A program made the translations under genes and the position numbers. DNA of 64,000 nucleotides from contig CAUYUJ010021167.1 of assembly GCA_963575745.1 (NCBI GenBank), positions 66,956-130,955 of the forward strand. Reading direction: 5' to 3'. This document shows, piece after piece, positions 17,298-28,370 of this stretch (position 1 is its first letter; the number at the start of each line of letters is the position of its first letter). Source of the DNA: Prorocentrum cordatum. Its lineage: Eukaryota; Sar; Dinophyceae; Prorocentrales; Prorocentraceae. A model generated the notes under the pieces. It did not search any database. It saw nothing but the letters and a program-made list of their open reading frames with translations, and was not told the DNA's origin.

Positions 17298-18842
17298 CTC
17301 GTGAGTGGTGTGCCGTAATGGCACGGGGCCGCCATGCGAACCCTGCCACTGGCGCCTTCTGTGGAGCTCCTGTGGGGCCACGATCCTCGTGAGGGGTGTG
17401 CCGAAATGGCCCGAGGCCGCCATGCGAACCTTGCCACTGGCGCCTTCGCTGGAGCTCCTACGGGGCCACGATCCTCGTGAGGGGTCTGCCGAAATGGCCC
17501 GAGGCCGCCATGCGAACCCTGCCACTGGGGGCCTTCGGCGGAGCTCCCTATGGGGCCACGATCCTCGTGAGGGGTGTGCCGAAATGGCCCGAGGCCGCCA
17601 TGCGAACCCTGCCACTGGAGCCTTCGGTGGAGCTCCCTATGGGGCCACGATCCTCGTGAGGGGTGTGCCGAAATGGCCCGAGGCCGCCATGCGAACCCTG
17701 CCACTGGCGCCTTCGGTGGAGCTCCCTATGGGGCCACGATCCTCGTGAGGGGTGTGCCGAAATGGCCCGAGGCCGCCATGCGAACCCTGCCACTGGCGCC
17801 TTCGGTGGAGCTCCCTATGGGGCCACGATCCTCGTGAGGGGTGTGCCGAAATGGCCCGAGGCCGCCATGCGAACCCTGCCACCGGCGCGGTGGAGCTCCC
17901 TATGGGGCCACGATCCTTGTGAGGGGTGTGCCGAAATGGCCCGAGGCCGCCATGCGAACCCTGCCACTGGCGCCTTCGGTGGAGCTCCTTATGGGGCCAC
18001 GATCCTCGTGAGGGGTGTGCCGAAATGGCCCGAGGCCGCCATGCGAACCCTGCCACTGGGCCTTCGGTGGAGCTCCCTATGGGGCCACGATCCTCGTGAG
18101 GGGTGTGCCGAAATGGCCCGAGGCCGCCATGCGAACCCTGCCACTGGCGCCTTCGGTGGAGCTCCCTATGGGGCCACGATCCTCGTGAGGGGTGTGCCGA
18201 AATGGCCCGAGGCCGCCATGCGAACCCTGCCACTGGCGCCTTCGGTGGAGCTCCCTATGGGGCCACGATCCTCGAGGGGTGTGCCGAAATGGCCCGAGGC
18301 CGCCACGCGAACCCTGCCACTGGCGCCTTCGGTGGAGCTCCCTATGGGTCCACGATCCTCGTGAGGGGTGTGCCGAAATGGCCCGAGGCCGCCATGCGAA
18401 CCCTGCCACTGGCGCCTTCGGTGAAGCTCCTTATGGGGCCACGATCTTCGTGAGGGGTGTGCCGAAATGGCCCGAGGCCGCCATGCGAACCCTGCCGCTG
18501 GCGCCTTCGGTGGAGCTCCCCATGTGGCCACGATCCTGGTGAGGGGTGTGCCGAAATGGCCCGAGGCCACCATGCGAACCCTGCCACTGGGGCCTTCGGT
18601 GGAGCTCCCTATGGGGCCACGATCCTCGTGAGGGGTGTGCCGAAATGGCCCGAGGCCGCCATGCGAACCCTGCCACTGGGGCCTTCGGTGGAGCTCCCTA
18701 TGGGGCCACGATCCTCGTGAGGGGTGTGCCGAAATGGCCCGAGGCCGCCATGCGAACCCTGCCACTGGGGGCCTTCGGTGGAGCTCCCTATGGGGCCACG
18801 ATCCTCGTGAGGGGTGTGCCGAAATGGCACGAGGCCGCCATG
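17283..18842 (-). repeat. 89-bp satellite, array B (inverted relative to array A)
   Basis: About 17 units of 83-89 bp with GGGGCCACGATCCTCGTGAG, GGGTGTGCCGAAATGGCCCG, AGGCCGCCATGCGAACCCTG and CTTCGGTGGAGCTCCCTATG. Its reverse complement contains CATTTCGGCACACCCCTCAC, GTGGCCCCATAGGGAGCTCC and ACCGAAGG, i.e. the array A unit with a diverged 20-25 bp segment. Some units are shortened (17878-17890, 18270). Frames spanning the array on both strands are not genes. Confidence 0.95.
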
Positions 18843-18871
18843 CTCCCTTTGGGGCGCAACGAAACAAATTT

Positions 18872-19078
18872 CGGTCGGGAACTTTTGGATAGCGTGTCGC
18901 CGCGGCGGCCCTGGCAACATGCTATTCCGCGGATAGCCTGTCGCTCCGCTTCGCGGGGCGCGAGGCTCGGAAAGGCTCGGGACATTGACGCTGGGGTCGG
19001 GAGGTGGATAGCGTGCCGCGCCGAAGCGTGATGGGCCAGAATCGGCGGAGCGACAGGCTGTTCCAAAGTTCCCGGCCG
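18872..19078. mobile_element. MITE-like element with ~20-bp terminal inverted repeats
   Basis: The left end is CGGTCGGGAACTTTTGGATAG; the right end CTGTTCCAAAGTTCCCGGCCG is its near reverse complement. The interior has further inverted text (ATAGCGTGTCGCC and GATAGCGTGCCGCG). No transposase. A diverged relative is at 9770-9960. Confidence 0.65.
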
Positions 19079-19779
19079 TCAGGCACAGACAGGAGAAGGG
19101 AAGACCAGCAGGAGGAGGACAATCCCACCTGGCACACGCCCCTGCAGGGCTCCCTGCCGCCAGCGCAGCCGCACGCCGCCTGGGCCACCTGCGAGGCGGC
19201 TTGTCAGGCGCGTCCCCACTTGCAGACACGGACGGGGCTGGAGAATCGGGCGTTCCCAGAGGTGGCCCTGGCCCGAGGTGCCCCCCAGCATTTCGCGCGC
19301 CGCTCTGGGGCCCCCCTGGGCCTCCCCCCCCCCTCCTTGCCTCGCGAAGGGGTGCTCTGGTCGCAGCCTGGGCCTCCCCGTGAAGGCCGGGGCCACCTGG
19401 TGCCGGAGCCACCTCTGGCAGCACCCGGGGGAAGCGAGCGGGCGAAGCGTCTATCTGGCCCTGCTGCGGGCAGAGAGCTGCGCCCGCTAGGGCGGGACGA
19501 GAAGGGCCGTGGCCCATGGAGAAGTGGTTGCATGGCCTCGTGCCTCGGAGAAGTAGAGTAGGCAAATCTGATAACAGATCCTGCTGCCAGAAAACTTGGG
19601 GCACATTCTTCGTCGATGTCTTAGGATCTTCAGGTGCCCCAGAGCTTCGGTGGGCCCCCAGTGCCACCAGCCCTTTAGGGCGTAGGTGGTTTAGAGCGCT
19701 TCCTCTTCCAACCCCCATTCTTCCCCTTCGGGGACAGGTCGTTGACCAGACGGGGAGGTTCACGACCGATTGGAGCGTG
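19079..19779. other. no recognised gene
   Basis: GC-rich sequence with open frames on both strands but no recognisable domain or motif. Confidence 0.4.
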
Positions 19780-20455
19780 CAAGATGGCCCAAAATGGCTC
19801 CAAAAGGACCTCCGAGAGCCGGAGATGAACTCCAAGCTGGCTCGAGATGGCTCCAGATACCTCAAGATGGCTTCCGACATGCTCGAAGAGGCTCCCAAAC
19901 CGCCCACACACAACTCCAAGTGGCCACGGAGCCTCCCAAGGAAGCCACCAAGAAGCCAAAAACCTTCAAAAACCAATGGAAATCTATGTGTTGCCTTCTT
20001 GCCGTTTCGCTTTCGACGGCCCTCCGAGGCCTCAAGATGGCTCCAAGAAGGCCCGAGAGAGTCCCAAGAGGAGCCCGACAGGGTCCCAAGACGGTCCCAA
20101 GAGCGCCCAAGAGCGCTCCAAGAGGGATCCAAGAGGCGGTTTCAGGAGCTCCAGAGGGGCGAGGCTAATTGAGCCCCCCCTTTGAGCGAGCTCCTCCTAG
20201 ATGGCCCCAAGATGGACCCCAAGGCTCCCAAGAGTGCCTCAATAGGGGCCCCAAAGGCGCCCAGAAGGCCCCATGAGCGCCCGAGAGGTCCCCAAAATGC
20301 TCCCAAGAGGCCCCCACGAGGCCCCAAGTGGCTTCCCCTGGGCACACAAGACGCTCCAAGAGGCCCCGTGGACCGCCGAGAGGCCCCCAAGACGCTCCAC
20401 GAGGACTCCAAGAAGCTTTCCCAAAGAGTCTCTGAGAAGCATCCAAGAGGCCTAT
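19780..20455 (+). repeat. CTCCAAGAGGCCCCCAAGA-type degenerate repeat
   Basis: Loose units of 25-35 bp: CCAAGATGGCTCCA, CCCAAGAGGCCCCCACGAGG, CCAAGACGCTCCACGAGG. Too diverged for a firm unit length. Confidence 0.7.
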
Positions 20456-20464
20456 GGCCTTTCT

Positions 20465-20569
20465 ACTCGTCCTCCTCCTCCTCCTCCTCCTCCTCCTCCT
20501 CCTCCTCGTCATCCTCCTCCTCATCATCATCAGCATCAGCATCAGCATCAGCATCAGCATCAGCATTAG

Positions 20570-20618
<49 letters not shown>

Positions 20619-20623
20619 AGCAG

Positions 20624-20655
<32 letters not shown>

Positions 20656-21015
20656 CCAGAATCATCATCATCAACATCATCAGCAGCAGCATCAGCATCA
20701 GCATCCGCATCCGCATCAGCATCGTCATCATCATAATCAGCATCCTCAGCATCATCACCACCATCATCACCAGCATCATCATGACCATCATCATCAGCAC
20801 CATCATCATCAGCAGCATCATCATCAGCATCATCAGAAGCATCATAATAACCATCAACATCATAATCATAAGCATCATCATCAGCAGCATTATCATCAGC
20901 ATGATCATCATCATCATCATCATCATGATCATCATCAGCATCATCATCATCATCATCATCATCATCAGCATCATCATCATCATCATCATCATCAGCATCA
21001 TCATCATCGTCCGCC
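20465..21015. repeat. CTC array passing into a long ATC/AGC array
   Basis: CTC units to 20520, then ATC with AGC, CACC and AACATC variants to 21015. Gives frames of S, I, M or D only. Confidence 0.95.
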
Positions 21016-21717
21016 TGTTTCGCCTCCCCCCTCCTCCCTTTCACCCTCCCCCTCCTCCGACGGCGACGATTCCTCCTCCATCCTCCCCCTCTTGAGATAT
21101 GACTGCTTTCCTAGCCCTTTGATAAATCCATTGCATGCTCCTCCACATCCTTAATCAGGGCACCTCGCCTGGGCGTCGTTTCTGGATGGGCTGCTGGGTT
21201 TTTTTGGTCGCAGCTGCAAGCGAAGGTGCAGGCGGCGTCAAGGGTCGACCCAGGCTACGGGCGGAGCCTAATTATGCTGGGGGGGGTATTTCGCGAGCGT
21301 CGCGGTCCAACCGCGCGCCGTCCGAACACGCGCAACTGACGAGCAGCGGGCTGAACTAGGCCCTACAACTGGTGGGATTACGCGAAGCGTCTAGAATAAG
21401 AAAACGTCGTCGGGCACCTGCAGGAAGGCCGATTTTTGACTTGACGTGCCGACTGTAGGAGGAGGGGACACAAGGAAGCAGGGGAGGAGGAGAAAACTGA
21501 TGCCAGAAGCCTGTCCAGCTGAGGAAGAGACGGGGTAGGACCGAGGCAGAGCACGACGGAGGCCTCGCGCGTGCAGGACCGACGACACTGGGGGGGAAAC
21601 GAGTCAACAGAGGCGGTGATCGGCCTCCTCCTTCTCCTCCTCCTCCTCCTCCTCCTCCTGCTCTCCTTCCTCCTCCCATTCCGTCTCCTCCTCCGGAGGG
21701 TGAGGAAGCAAAAACTG
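21016..21717. other. no recognised gene; CTC patch at 21622-21685
   Basis: Mixed sequence. No motif recognised on either strand. Confidence 0.4.
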
Positions 21718-21878
21718 CACAAACCTAAAGTTTGGGAGCTCCGCGCCGACTTCTTGGATCGGCACTGGGCCCCCTCCCTGGCGCTCGGAGCGCTCCACGG
21801 GCGACGTCGGAGGCGCCGCAAGGGAGGCCCCGCGCGGGTCCAAGAGATCCGCGCGGGGCTCCGAAAGTTGCTTCCCTA
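21718..21878. mobile_element. TIR-like dispersed element (GGAGCTCCG family)
   Basis: The left end CTAAAGTTTGGGAGCTCCGC and right end GCGGGGCTCCGAAAGTTGC are roughly inverted. The interior has CTTCTTGGATCGGC, GGCGCTCGGAGCGCTCC and GGCGCCGC as in the other copies. Confidence 0.55.
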
Positions 21879-21974
21879 AGCAGTGCTTGCGCTCATGGGG
21901 TTCTCACTTGCTTCACCAAGGAAGTGAATGGGTAACCCGAGGATTCTTTGGTGGCCGCCCTGTGGCCGCCCGTG

Positions 21975-22460
21975 GCCGCTTAACTTAGCTTGCATCACAT
22001 ATCTTGCACCACCTAGTTTACACCGCATAGCGTACACCACATCTATTGTATCACCCGAGAAGACACCAGATAGCTTGCACCATACAGCTTGTACCCCTTA
22101 GCTTGCACCTCATCCCTTACGCACCACGCAGTTTGAACCACGTATACGGCATCACAGAGCTTACACCAAAGTGACTGCACCAAACATCCTACAGGTCCAC
22201 AGCGCAACAACTGACATTCCCCAAACAGTGTTTGCACTTAGGGAGTCTGACTTGTCTTACTACGGAATTGGTGGGGTCTTGCGAGGATTCACCACTTGCC
22301 GCACGTGGCCGCCTCGTGGCCGCCTCGTGCGCTTGGTGAGTCTGGCGAGGATTCGCCAGGTTGCCGCCCGTGGCCGCCTCTAGCTTGCACCACGTATACT
22401 GCACCACATGGCTTGCACCACGCTTGCACCTTCTAGCTTACACATCCACAATACAATAAT
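21975..22460 (+). repeat. degenerate AGCTTGCACCACAT repeat
   Basis: Many variants of (A/T)AGCTTGCACCAC(A/G)TA spaced about 15-20 bp, interrupted at 22190-22380 by unrelated text that itself carries a CGTGGCCGCCTCGTGG duplication. Confidence 0.7.
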
Positions 22461-22962
22461 AACTTACTGTTTGGGGTCCACGCTGGCTAACATGTTCATG
22501 TCCTGTTTCTTACTCGAGCCTCTGCCCTTGCACCACTGTTACGCACCCTATCGCATGTGCCGGTCAAGGGAGGAGCGAAATCGCACACGGATCGACCGCG
22601 TTCTCCAGGCGAGCACCGACGGCGAGGATCAGTCAAATCGGCGAAAATCGGCAGCGGGAACCGACCACGAGAACCTAACAAATCGCGCCGACTTCTTGCC
22701 TAATCGACAAAGCCACAGGAGGTTGGCGCCGAATCCCGTGGACCGCGGTTGCGCGGAAGCCGACGCCAAGAGAGCCTCCGAGCGAATATCACCAGGCCGC
22801 CGACGGAGCCGAGAGGAGCAGCTCGAGCCCTCCGCACGTTCCGTCGCGAAGCCGCGTCGCGGCCCCCAGACATCTCAAGCGTGTCCGACACACTGGCCCC
22901 CGGACCTTTTTATTCGCGATAGCGCCCGTGACCGGCCCCGCCGACCCCCCACCCTGCCCCTT
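22461..22962. other. no recognised gene
   Basis: A plus frame is open from 22408 to 23016 but has no recognisable content. Confidence 0.35.
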
Positions 22963-23053
22963 GTCACGTCACGCTTCGCGCTGGCGCCGCCTGGTACTTG
23001 GCCATTCTTGATTTAGCATTCCAAGACGGCGCCAGCGCGAATCGTGACGTGAC
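22963..23053. mobile_element. short foldback with 27-bp arms
   Basis: TCACGTCACGCTTCGCGCTG(GCGCCG) at 22963-22989 pairs with CGGCGCCAGCGCGAATCGTGACGTGA at 23027-23053, apart from one or two mismatches, around a loop of under 40 bp. Confidence 0.8.
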
Positions 23054-23394
23054 CGGCCTCCTCCCCCTCCTCCCCGGGTCACGCCCGGTATCGCCAGGAG
23101 ATAAAAGAGCAGCCTCCTGAACTAGCCCCTTTGATCCGACGTCGCGAACAAAAAATTAACATCGAAGGAAATCACGATTAGGAGCCATAGACTCATCTTT
23201 CTGCGCCATGTTTCGAGCTGGATCGATCTGTGAGGGTCCTGGGTCCCAAATCTGGGCGAAAACACGGGCTCGAAATGATTGAGAAGCCGGGATCTCAGGG
23301 TGAAAAACCATATTCTGGAACCACTGACCCCCAGAGGCCGAAAATACGAAGAAGCCAGCCGCCTCGACCTTCTCGAACGATAGGTGGGGATAGG

Positions 23395-23600
23395 CACAGG
23401 AGAGATGCATCGACCTCGAATGGCAATACATCGCCCATGCAGCGTCGATACTTCCTCGATGCAGACACTTCGTCAATGCAGACCGCCTCATGCATCGCCT
23501 CTACATCGCCAGAATATCAAACATACATCGTCGATGCATCAGCCATTCGAGACCGATGCATCCCCCCCCCTTGTGCCCATCCCCCCTCTCTCGTTGCCCC
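23395..23600 (+). repeat. CGATGCA-rich segment
   Basis: Repeated GATGCATCG, TCGATGCAGACAC and CAATGCAGACCG; ends in a C tract similar to that in the 14495 family. Confidence 0.5.
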
Positions 23601-23794
23601 CGGCTCGAGCCGTCGGATGCCTGGGGCTGCCCTGCCGCCCGGAGAGCCAGTCGGCCGCCGAGACGACCGAGCCGACGGGGCCCGCGGGCCGAACCCGGAT
23701 CCTCCCAGAGGCATCCGACGCCTCGAGCTGTGTCAACGCGGTGGGGGCATGTGGAACACAGAGACTGGACTTTTCTCGTCGTTTTCGGCATCTG

Positions 23795-23885
23795 GATGCC
23801 ACGGCGGGGCCGCGCGACCGTCAAACAAAGCGACTCGGGATGAAGATCCGGCCCTGAGGAAAAGGTTGGGATTTGGGGGGGGCCG
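23795..23885 (-). repeat. copy of the ~120-bp dispersed family
   Basis: AGCGACTCGGGATGAAGATC, GGCCCTGAGGAAAAGG and TTGGGATTTGGGG, reverse orientation. Confidence 0.6.
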
Positions 23886-23944
23886 CGCGCGGTGAGGACT
23901 TTGGACAAAAAACCATCGGATAAGGAATCCGGGGTCTGAAACCG

Positions 23945-24092
23945 GTGGAGGAGGAGGAAGAGGAGGAGGAGGAGGAGGAGGAGGAGGAGGAGGAGGAGGG
24001 AGGAGGAGCAGGAAGGAGGGAGGAGGGAGGAGAGGGAGGAGGAGGAGGAGGAGGAGTAGGAGGAGGAGGAGGAGGAGGAGGAGGAGGAGGGG
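23945..24092. repeat. GAG trinucleotide array
   Basis: Nearly pure GAG/GGA. Confidence 0.95.
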
Positions 24093-24409
24093 GTGGAACT
24101 GCAACCGTGGAGCGGCCGTGGACATCACCCGCCGCCCTCAATAGATAAAAGGAATCCTCCAGAGTCGGAAGCCTTCGCCCAGACCGCACGCGGCCCCCCG
24201 AAGGCCTCGACACAGCAAGGGGCACGGAGACCGCAATCCCCGACTTTGTGGGGTTTTTGACTGGACTGCAAATTTGGGGCAAAACTCGGGGGTACACGAC
24301 GGGGGGGCGTCCATCCTCGATAGGCACGCGTCTGGACATGGCCCCCTGGGGGCGAACCCCCGAGCGCCATGCCTTGTCTCAGCGACCTGCTTTTGCGGAG
24401 GAAAATCGG

Positions 24410-24535
24410 GCACTGGGGGCGACATACCTCCCGCGACAGCCCTTTCCCCAGAGCCGGCTTCCCATCCCGAGCAAATGTTTGACGATCCCAGGACCCGGCG
24501 AGGGCCCCCACATGCCGAAAACAGCGAAAAACGTA
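24410..24535 (+). repeat. copy of the ~120-bp dispersed family
   Basis: CCCTTTCCCCAGAGCCGGC, TTCCCATCCCGAGCAAATG, TTTGACGATCCCAGGACCC, GGCGAGGGCCCCCACATGCC and GAAAACAGCGAAAAACG. One of the most complete copies. Confidence 0.75.
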
Positions 24536-24743
24536 CGTTTGGACTTTTCCCATACGCGGGGTGTCTGGCTCTGCCTTCCCACTGGGACAGCCAATTGGCC
24601 GCCGCCGAGACGGCCGAGCCCACGGGGCCCGCGGGCCCCGTCTCTCATTCTCACTGACGCCGCAGCGCCCTCTCACTGATCGATCGATCGAGCCGACCCT
24701 TCCCCACCGACGCCGCAGAGCACGCGGCGGCACGCGGCCGCAC

Positions 24744-24827
24744 CTGCTCCAGCAGCGGCTCCAGATCCTGGCGCAGGTCCTCCCGCAGGTCCTCCCGCTC
24801 CATGCTCGCGGCGCTGCTGTCCTGCTC
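24744..24827 (-). CDS. RSH: RSH exon g: linker after the synthetase domain
   Basis: 28 codons, phase 0: EQDSSAASMEREDLREDLRQ then DLEPLLEQ. The acceptor is CCAGAG|GAGCAG (pairing with exon f donor GTCCAG|GACTGC) and the donor GAGCAG|GTGCGG (pairing with exon h acceptor CCCGAG|GTGGGC). The acidic helix is plausible between the AAxW region and the TGS domain, but contains no family motif; the call depends on junctions, phase and strand. The open frame continues upstream into the GAC array, which is an artefact. Confidence 0.5.
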
Positions 24828-24904
24828 CTCTGGGCGCGGACCGAGCACCCCCTTGACCGAGAGGAAGCTCTGGGACTCCGGAATTCCGACAACCGACGAA
24901 CGAA

Positions 24905-24924
24905 GACGACGACGACGACGACGC

Positions 24925-25010
<86 letters not shown>

Positions 25011-25677
25011 AGCGACGACGACGACGACGACGACGGCGGCGACGACGACGACGACGACGACGGACGACCGGCGACCGACTGACGACGGACGACGGACGAC
25101 GGGCAACGACAACAACGACGACGACGACGAAGACGACGACGAAGACGACGACGACGGACAAGCGACGACCACGGACGACGACGACCGACGACGACGACGA
25201 CGACGAGCGACGGACGACCGATGACCGACGACCGACGACGCACGACGACGACGAGGACGACGACGACGACGACGACGACGACAATGACGACGAGGAGCGA
25301 CGGACGACGACGACGACGACGACGACGACGTTGACGACGTCGACGACGGACCAGCGACGGACGACCGACGAACGACGACGACGCGACGACGGACGACGGA
25401 CGACAAAAGACGGACGACGGAAGACGGACGACGGAAGATTGACCACGGGGGACACACGACCGAAGACACCCGACGGACGACGGACAACGGGCGACGACAA
25501 TGACGACGACGACGACGACGTTGACGACGACGACGACAACAACAAACTTCAACAACAACGACGACGAAGACGATGACGACGACGAGGACGACGCCGACGC
25601 CGACGCCGAAGCCGACGACGACGACGAACGACGACCGACGACGACGACGACGACAACCGACGACGACGACGACGCCA

Positions 25678-25711
<34 letters not shown>

Positions 25712-25790
25712 CGACGACGACGACAAACGACGACGACGGCGACGACGACCGACGGACGACGAGGACGACGACAACGACGAGCGACGACGA

Positions 25791-25857
<67 letters not shown>

Positions 25858-25863
25858 ACGACG
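24905..25863. repeat. GAC trinucleotide array, about 960 bp
   Basis: Long GAC/CGA runs with GCC, GAACGAC, GGACGAC and CAACAA variants. It is free of stops in most frames, giving poly-R/D/T one way and poly-S/V/R the other; these are not proteins. Confidence 0.95.
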
Positions 25864-25869
25864 ACTCTC

Positions 25870-26160
25870 CAGCCCAGGCTGCGACGCGCGAAGCACGATC
25901 GCCTTCGGGCCTCTGTGAGTGGTCTCTGCGGGTGGGCCAGGCGTTCCCTCCCTTGGGCGCGGCGGGCCCTTGCCGTGACAACATGCGCGCGGGCGTCTGA
26001 CGCCGCGTCGACCGTTTGGCCTTGAACGATGGCTGCCCTTCGAAAGCTCAGCTCGTTGGATAACGGCCGATTTTGGGCCACTGGCGGCGTTCAGCCTTGA
26101 ACGCCCGCGCTGGGGTCGCCGCCGCGTCGACACGGCGCGGACCTGCCGTATGGGGTCGGG
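25870..26160. other. no recognised gene (RSH intron f-g)
   Basis: Mixed GC-rich text without motif. Confidence 0.4.
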
Positions 26161-26164
26161 GGTC

Positions 26165-26285
26165 CTCAGGAAAATGGGCCCTGGAACCCAAGGCGTTCCC
26201 CAGGATTGGTTTTGTCGTCCTGGCTCGTTTCTCTGACGGTCCTGGGGACTGGGAAGGGCCCCAAGAGGCCAAAAACCATGAGAAT
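26165..26285 (+). repeat. copy of the ~120-bp dispersed family (diverged)
   Basis: AAGGCGTTCCCCAGG, TGGCTCGTTTCTCTGACGG, TCCTGGGGACTGGGAAGGGC and AGAGGCCAAAAACC keep the family order. Confidence 0.55.
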
Positions 26286-26329
26286 TGCCCGCCTTCATTT
26301 CAATACACTGGAAGTCTGGGAGGTGGGGG

Positions 26330-26500
26330 AGGAGTAGGAGAAAGAAGAGGAGGAGGCGGGGGCGGAGGCGGAGGAGGAGGAGGAGGAAGGAGAAGAGGAC
26401 GACGATGACAAGGACAAAGAAACGAAGGTGCAGGAGGGAGGGGGAGGGAGTGAGGGAGGAGGGAGGAGGGAGGAGAAGGGAGACCGAGAACGGTGCGAAA
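26330..26500. repeat. GAG-rich tract
   Basis: GAG and GGA units with GGGGGC interruptions. Confidence 0.8.
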
Positions 26501-26639
26501 GACCTCAGGACCCACCTGACCCAGGACCCCCTGCACTTCATGGTGAGGGTAGCCGAAAGTCTCCGTGGGGTCTCCGATTAAGTCCCGGAGGATTCCCGGC
26601 AAGAGCCTGAAGCTGGGTGAACCAAAAGGAGGCTGAAAT

Positions 26640-26845
26640 GGGGTGGTGCAATAGATTTGGGACAATTGTATTGCAAATGTATTGCGCAGGAGACTTGCAT
26701 TGCATTGTATTGCAAGCAACGTGTTGCAAGCGCAAAAACAACAATACATTTGCGCCCCGAAATGTATTGCACAACCCAGATGTTTTGCAACCCCACCAAG
26801 TCTATTGCACCAAATCTATTGCACCACGCTGGACCCCCTTTCTGG
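26640..26845 (+). repeat. TATTGCA-rich degenerate repeat
   Basis: TGTATTGCAAATGTATTGCG, TTGCATTGCATTGTATTGCA, TCTATTGCACCAAATCTATTGCACCA. AT-richer than its neighbours. Confidence 0.65.
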
Positions 26846-27139
26846 TCAACGCCCAAAAAACTTGATCCTCGAACCGCTTCCCCACAGTTATCCGGAGGCC
26901 CCAGAAGCTCCCATCGGAGGCCTCTGGAGGAGACCAGGAGCGCCGAGAGGCCTCGATCCTCGGACGTCCATACCTCGGTCCTCGGACCTCGGAGAGGGCT
27001 TACCCCCTAGACATGCGACGTCAACCACAATGGAAACCACCCACCGCCTCCGCGAGCTCACAGGAAAAATCTAGGACGGGTGGGAATTCAAATCCGCCGA
27101 CCCTGTCAGCGTGTGGAAGAGGCTGTCGAGACTCAGCAA

Positions 27140-27720
27140 TGTTCTAGTTGAGTCGAAGGGAAGCCCCTTCCATTTGATCTCTTCCCCGCCGGGGGGGGGT
27201 CCCGGGGGGGGCCTCCTGGGGGGGTCCCGGGGGTGGCCTCCCGGGGGGGTCCCGCGGCAGATACGGCTCCTCCACGGGCGGTTTGGCAGCCAAGAAAAGC
27301 GTTGTAGTTGAGTCGAAGGTAAGCCCCTTCGCTTTGATCTGGGGTCCGGAGGGTGGCCTCCCGGGGGGTCCCGGGGCAGAAACGACTCCTCCTCGGGCGG
27401 TTTGGCGGCCAAGAAAAGCATTGTAATTGAGTCGAAGGTAGGGGGGCCTCCCGGGGGGTCCCAGGGCAGATACGACTCCTCCTCGGGCGGTTCGGCGGCC
27501 AAGAAAAGCGTTGCAGTTGAGTCGATCAGAAGCCCCTTCCCTTTGATCCCTTCCCCGCCCGGGGGGAGGGGGGGGTCCCAGGGGGGGCCTCCCGGGGGGG
27601 ATCCTGGGGTAGATACGACTCCTCCTCAGGCGGTTTGGCGGCCAAGAAAAGCGTTGGAGTTCAGTCGAAGGGAAGCCCCTTCCCTTTGATCCCTTCCCCC
27701 CCCCCAGGAGACCATTCCTG
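27140..27720 (+). repeat. tandem repeat, about 5 units of 90-140 bp
   Basis: Each unit has GTTG(A/C)GTCGAAGG(G/T)AAG, CCCCTTCCCTTTGATC, G/C homopolymers with GGCCTCCCGGGGGG, ACGACTCCTCCTCGGGCGG and GGCGGCCAAGAAAAGC. Unit length varies with the G tracts. Confidence 0.85.
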
Positions 27721-27779
27721 GTCCATATCGATGACGTATTGGTACAAGTCGCCAAAGTAACCTCCACACGGCACAACTG

Positions 27780-28370
27780 GCTTCCACAACGCCCCAGGAA
27801 GCCTCCACGAGGACTTCCGAAACGGCCTCCAGGGGCAAAAGTCATCGATGTCCCCACGTTTTACAAAGATTTCGGCGTTTTTACCTTGTCACCTTCCCGA
27901 CGATCCAAGACCGGCCACGAAGCCCCCAAGACCGCCCCAAGATGGCCCACGACGCCTCCAAGAGAGTGCCACAACGACCCACGAGGCCCTAAGACCGACG
28001 AAGAGGCCTCCAAAATAACCGAAGAGGCCCCCAAGACGGCTCCAAGGAAGAGCACAGACGGGGGACCCGAACGATCATGTCGAGCCCTCGGCCTCACATG
28101 CTCTCGGGAAGCCCCCAGAGGCCCCTCAGAAGCACCCCACGAAGTCACGAGAAACCTCCAAGAGACCCCCAGGTAGCCTCAAGAGGCTCCCACGAGCCTC
28201 CCAAGCGGCCTCCGATACCTTCCCAGAAAACACCCAAACTCAGGAGCCCCCGAGACGACTTCAACAAAAAAAATCCCGACTCCGGGGAAATACACATGTA
28301 CGCCCAAAGAGGCCTCCAAGGAATCCAGCAAGAGACATCCCAAGAGACTCCGAGAGGCAGTCAAAAAGAT
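27780..28370 (+). repeat. CTCCAAGAGGCC-type degenerate repeat
   Basis: AGCCCCCAAGACCGCCCCAAG, GAGGCCTCCAAAATAACC, CTCCAAGAGACCCCCAGG and related phrases. Confidence 0.65.

Noticed and set aside
17305-20132. Long minus-strand frame of 507 codons across satellite B
   Set aside because: Satellite translation plus GC-rich intergenic text; no domain outside the repeat.
24125-26541. Very long open frames (up to 619 codons) of R, S, V, T or D
   Set aside because: They follow the GAC trinucleotide array; both strands and most frames are open. No non-repeat domain except the 28-codon exon g.
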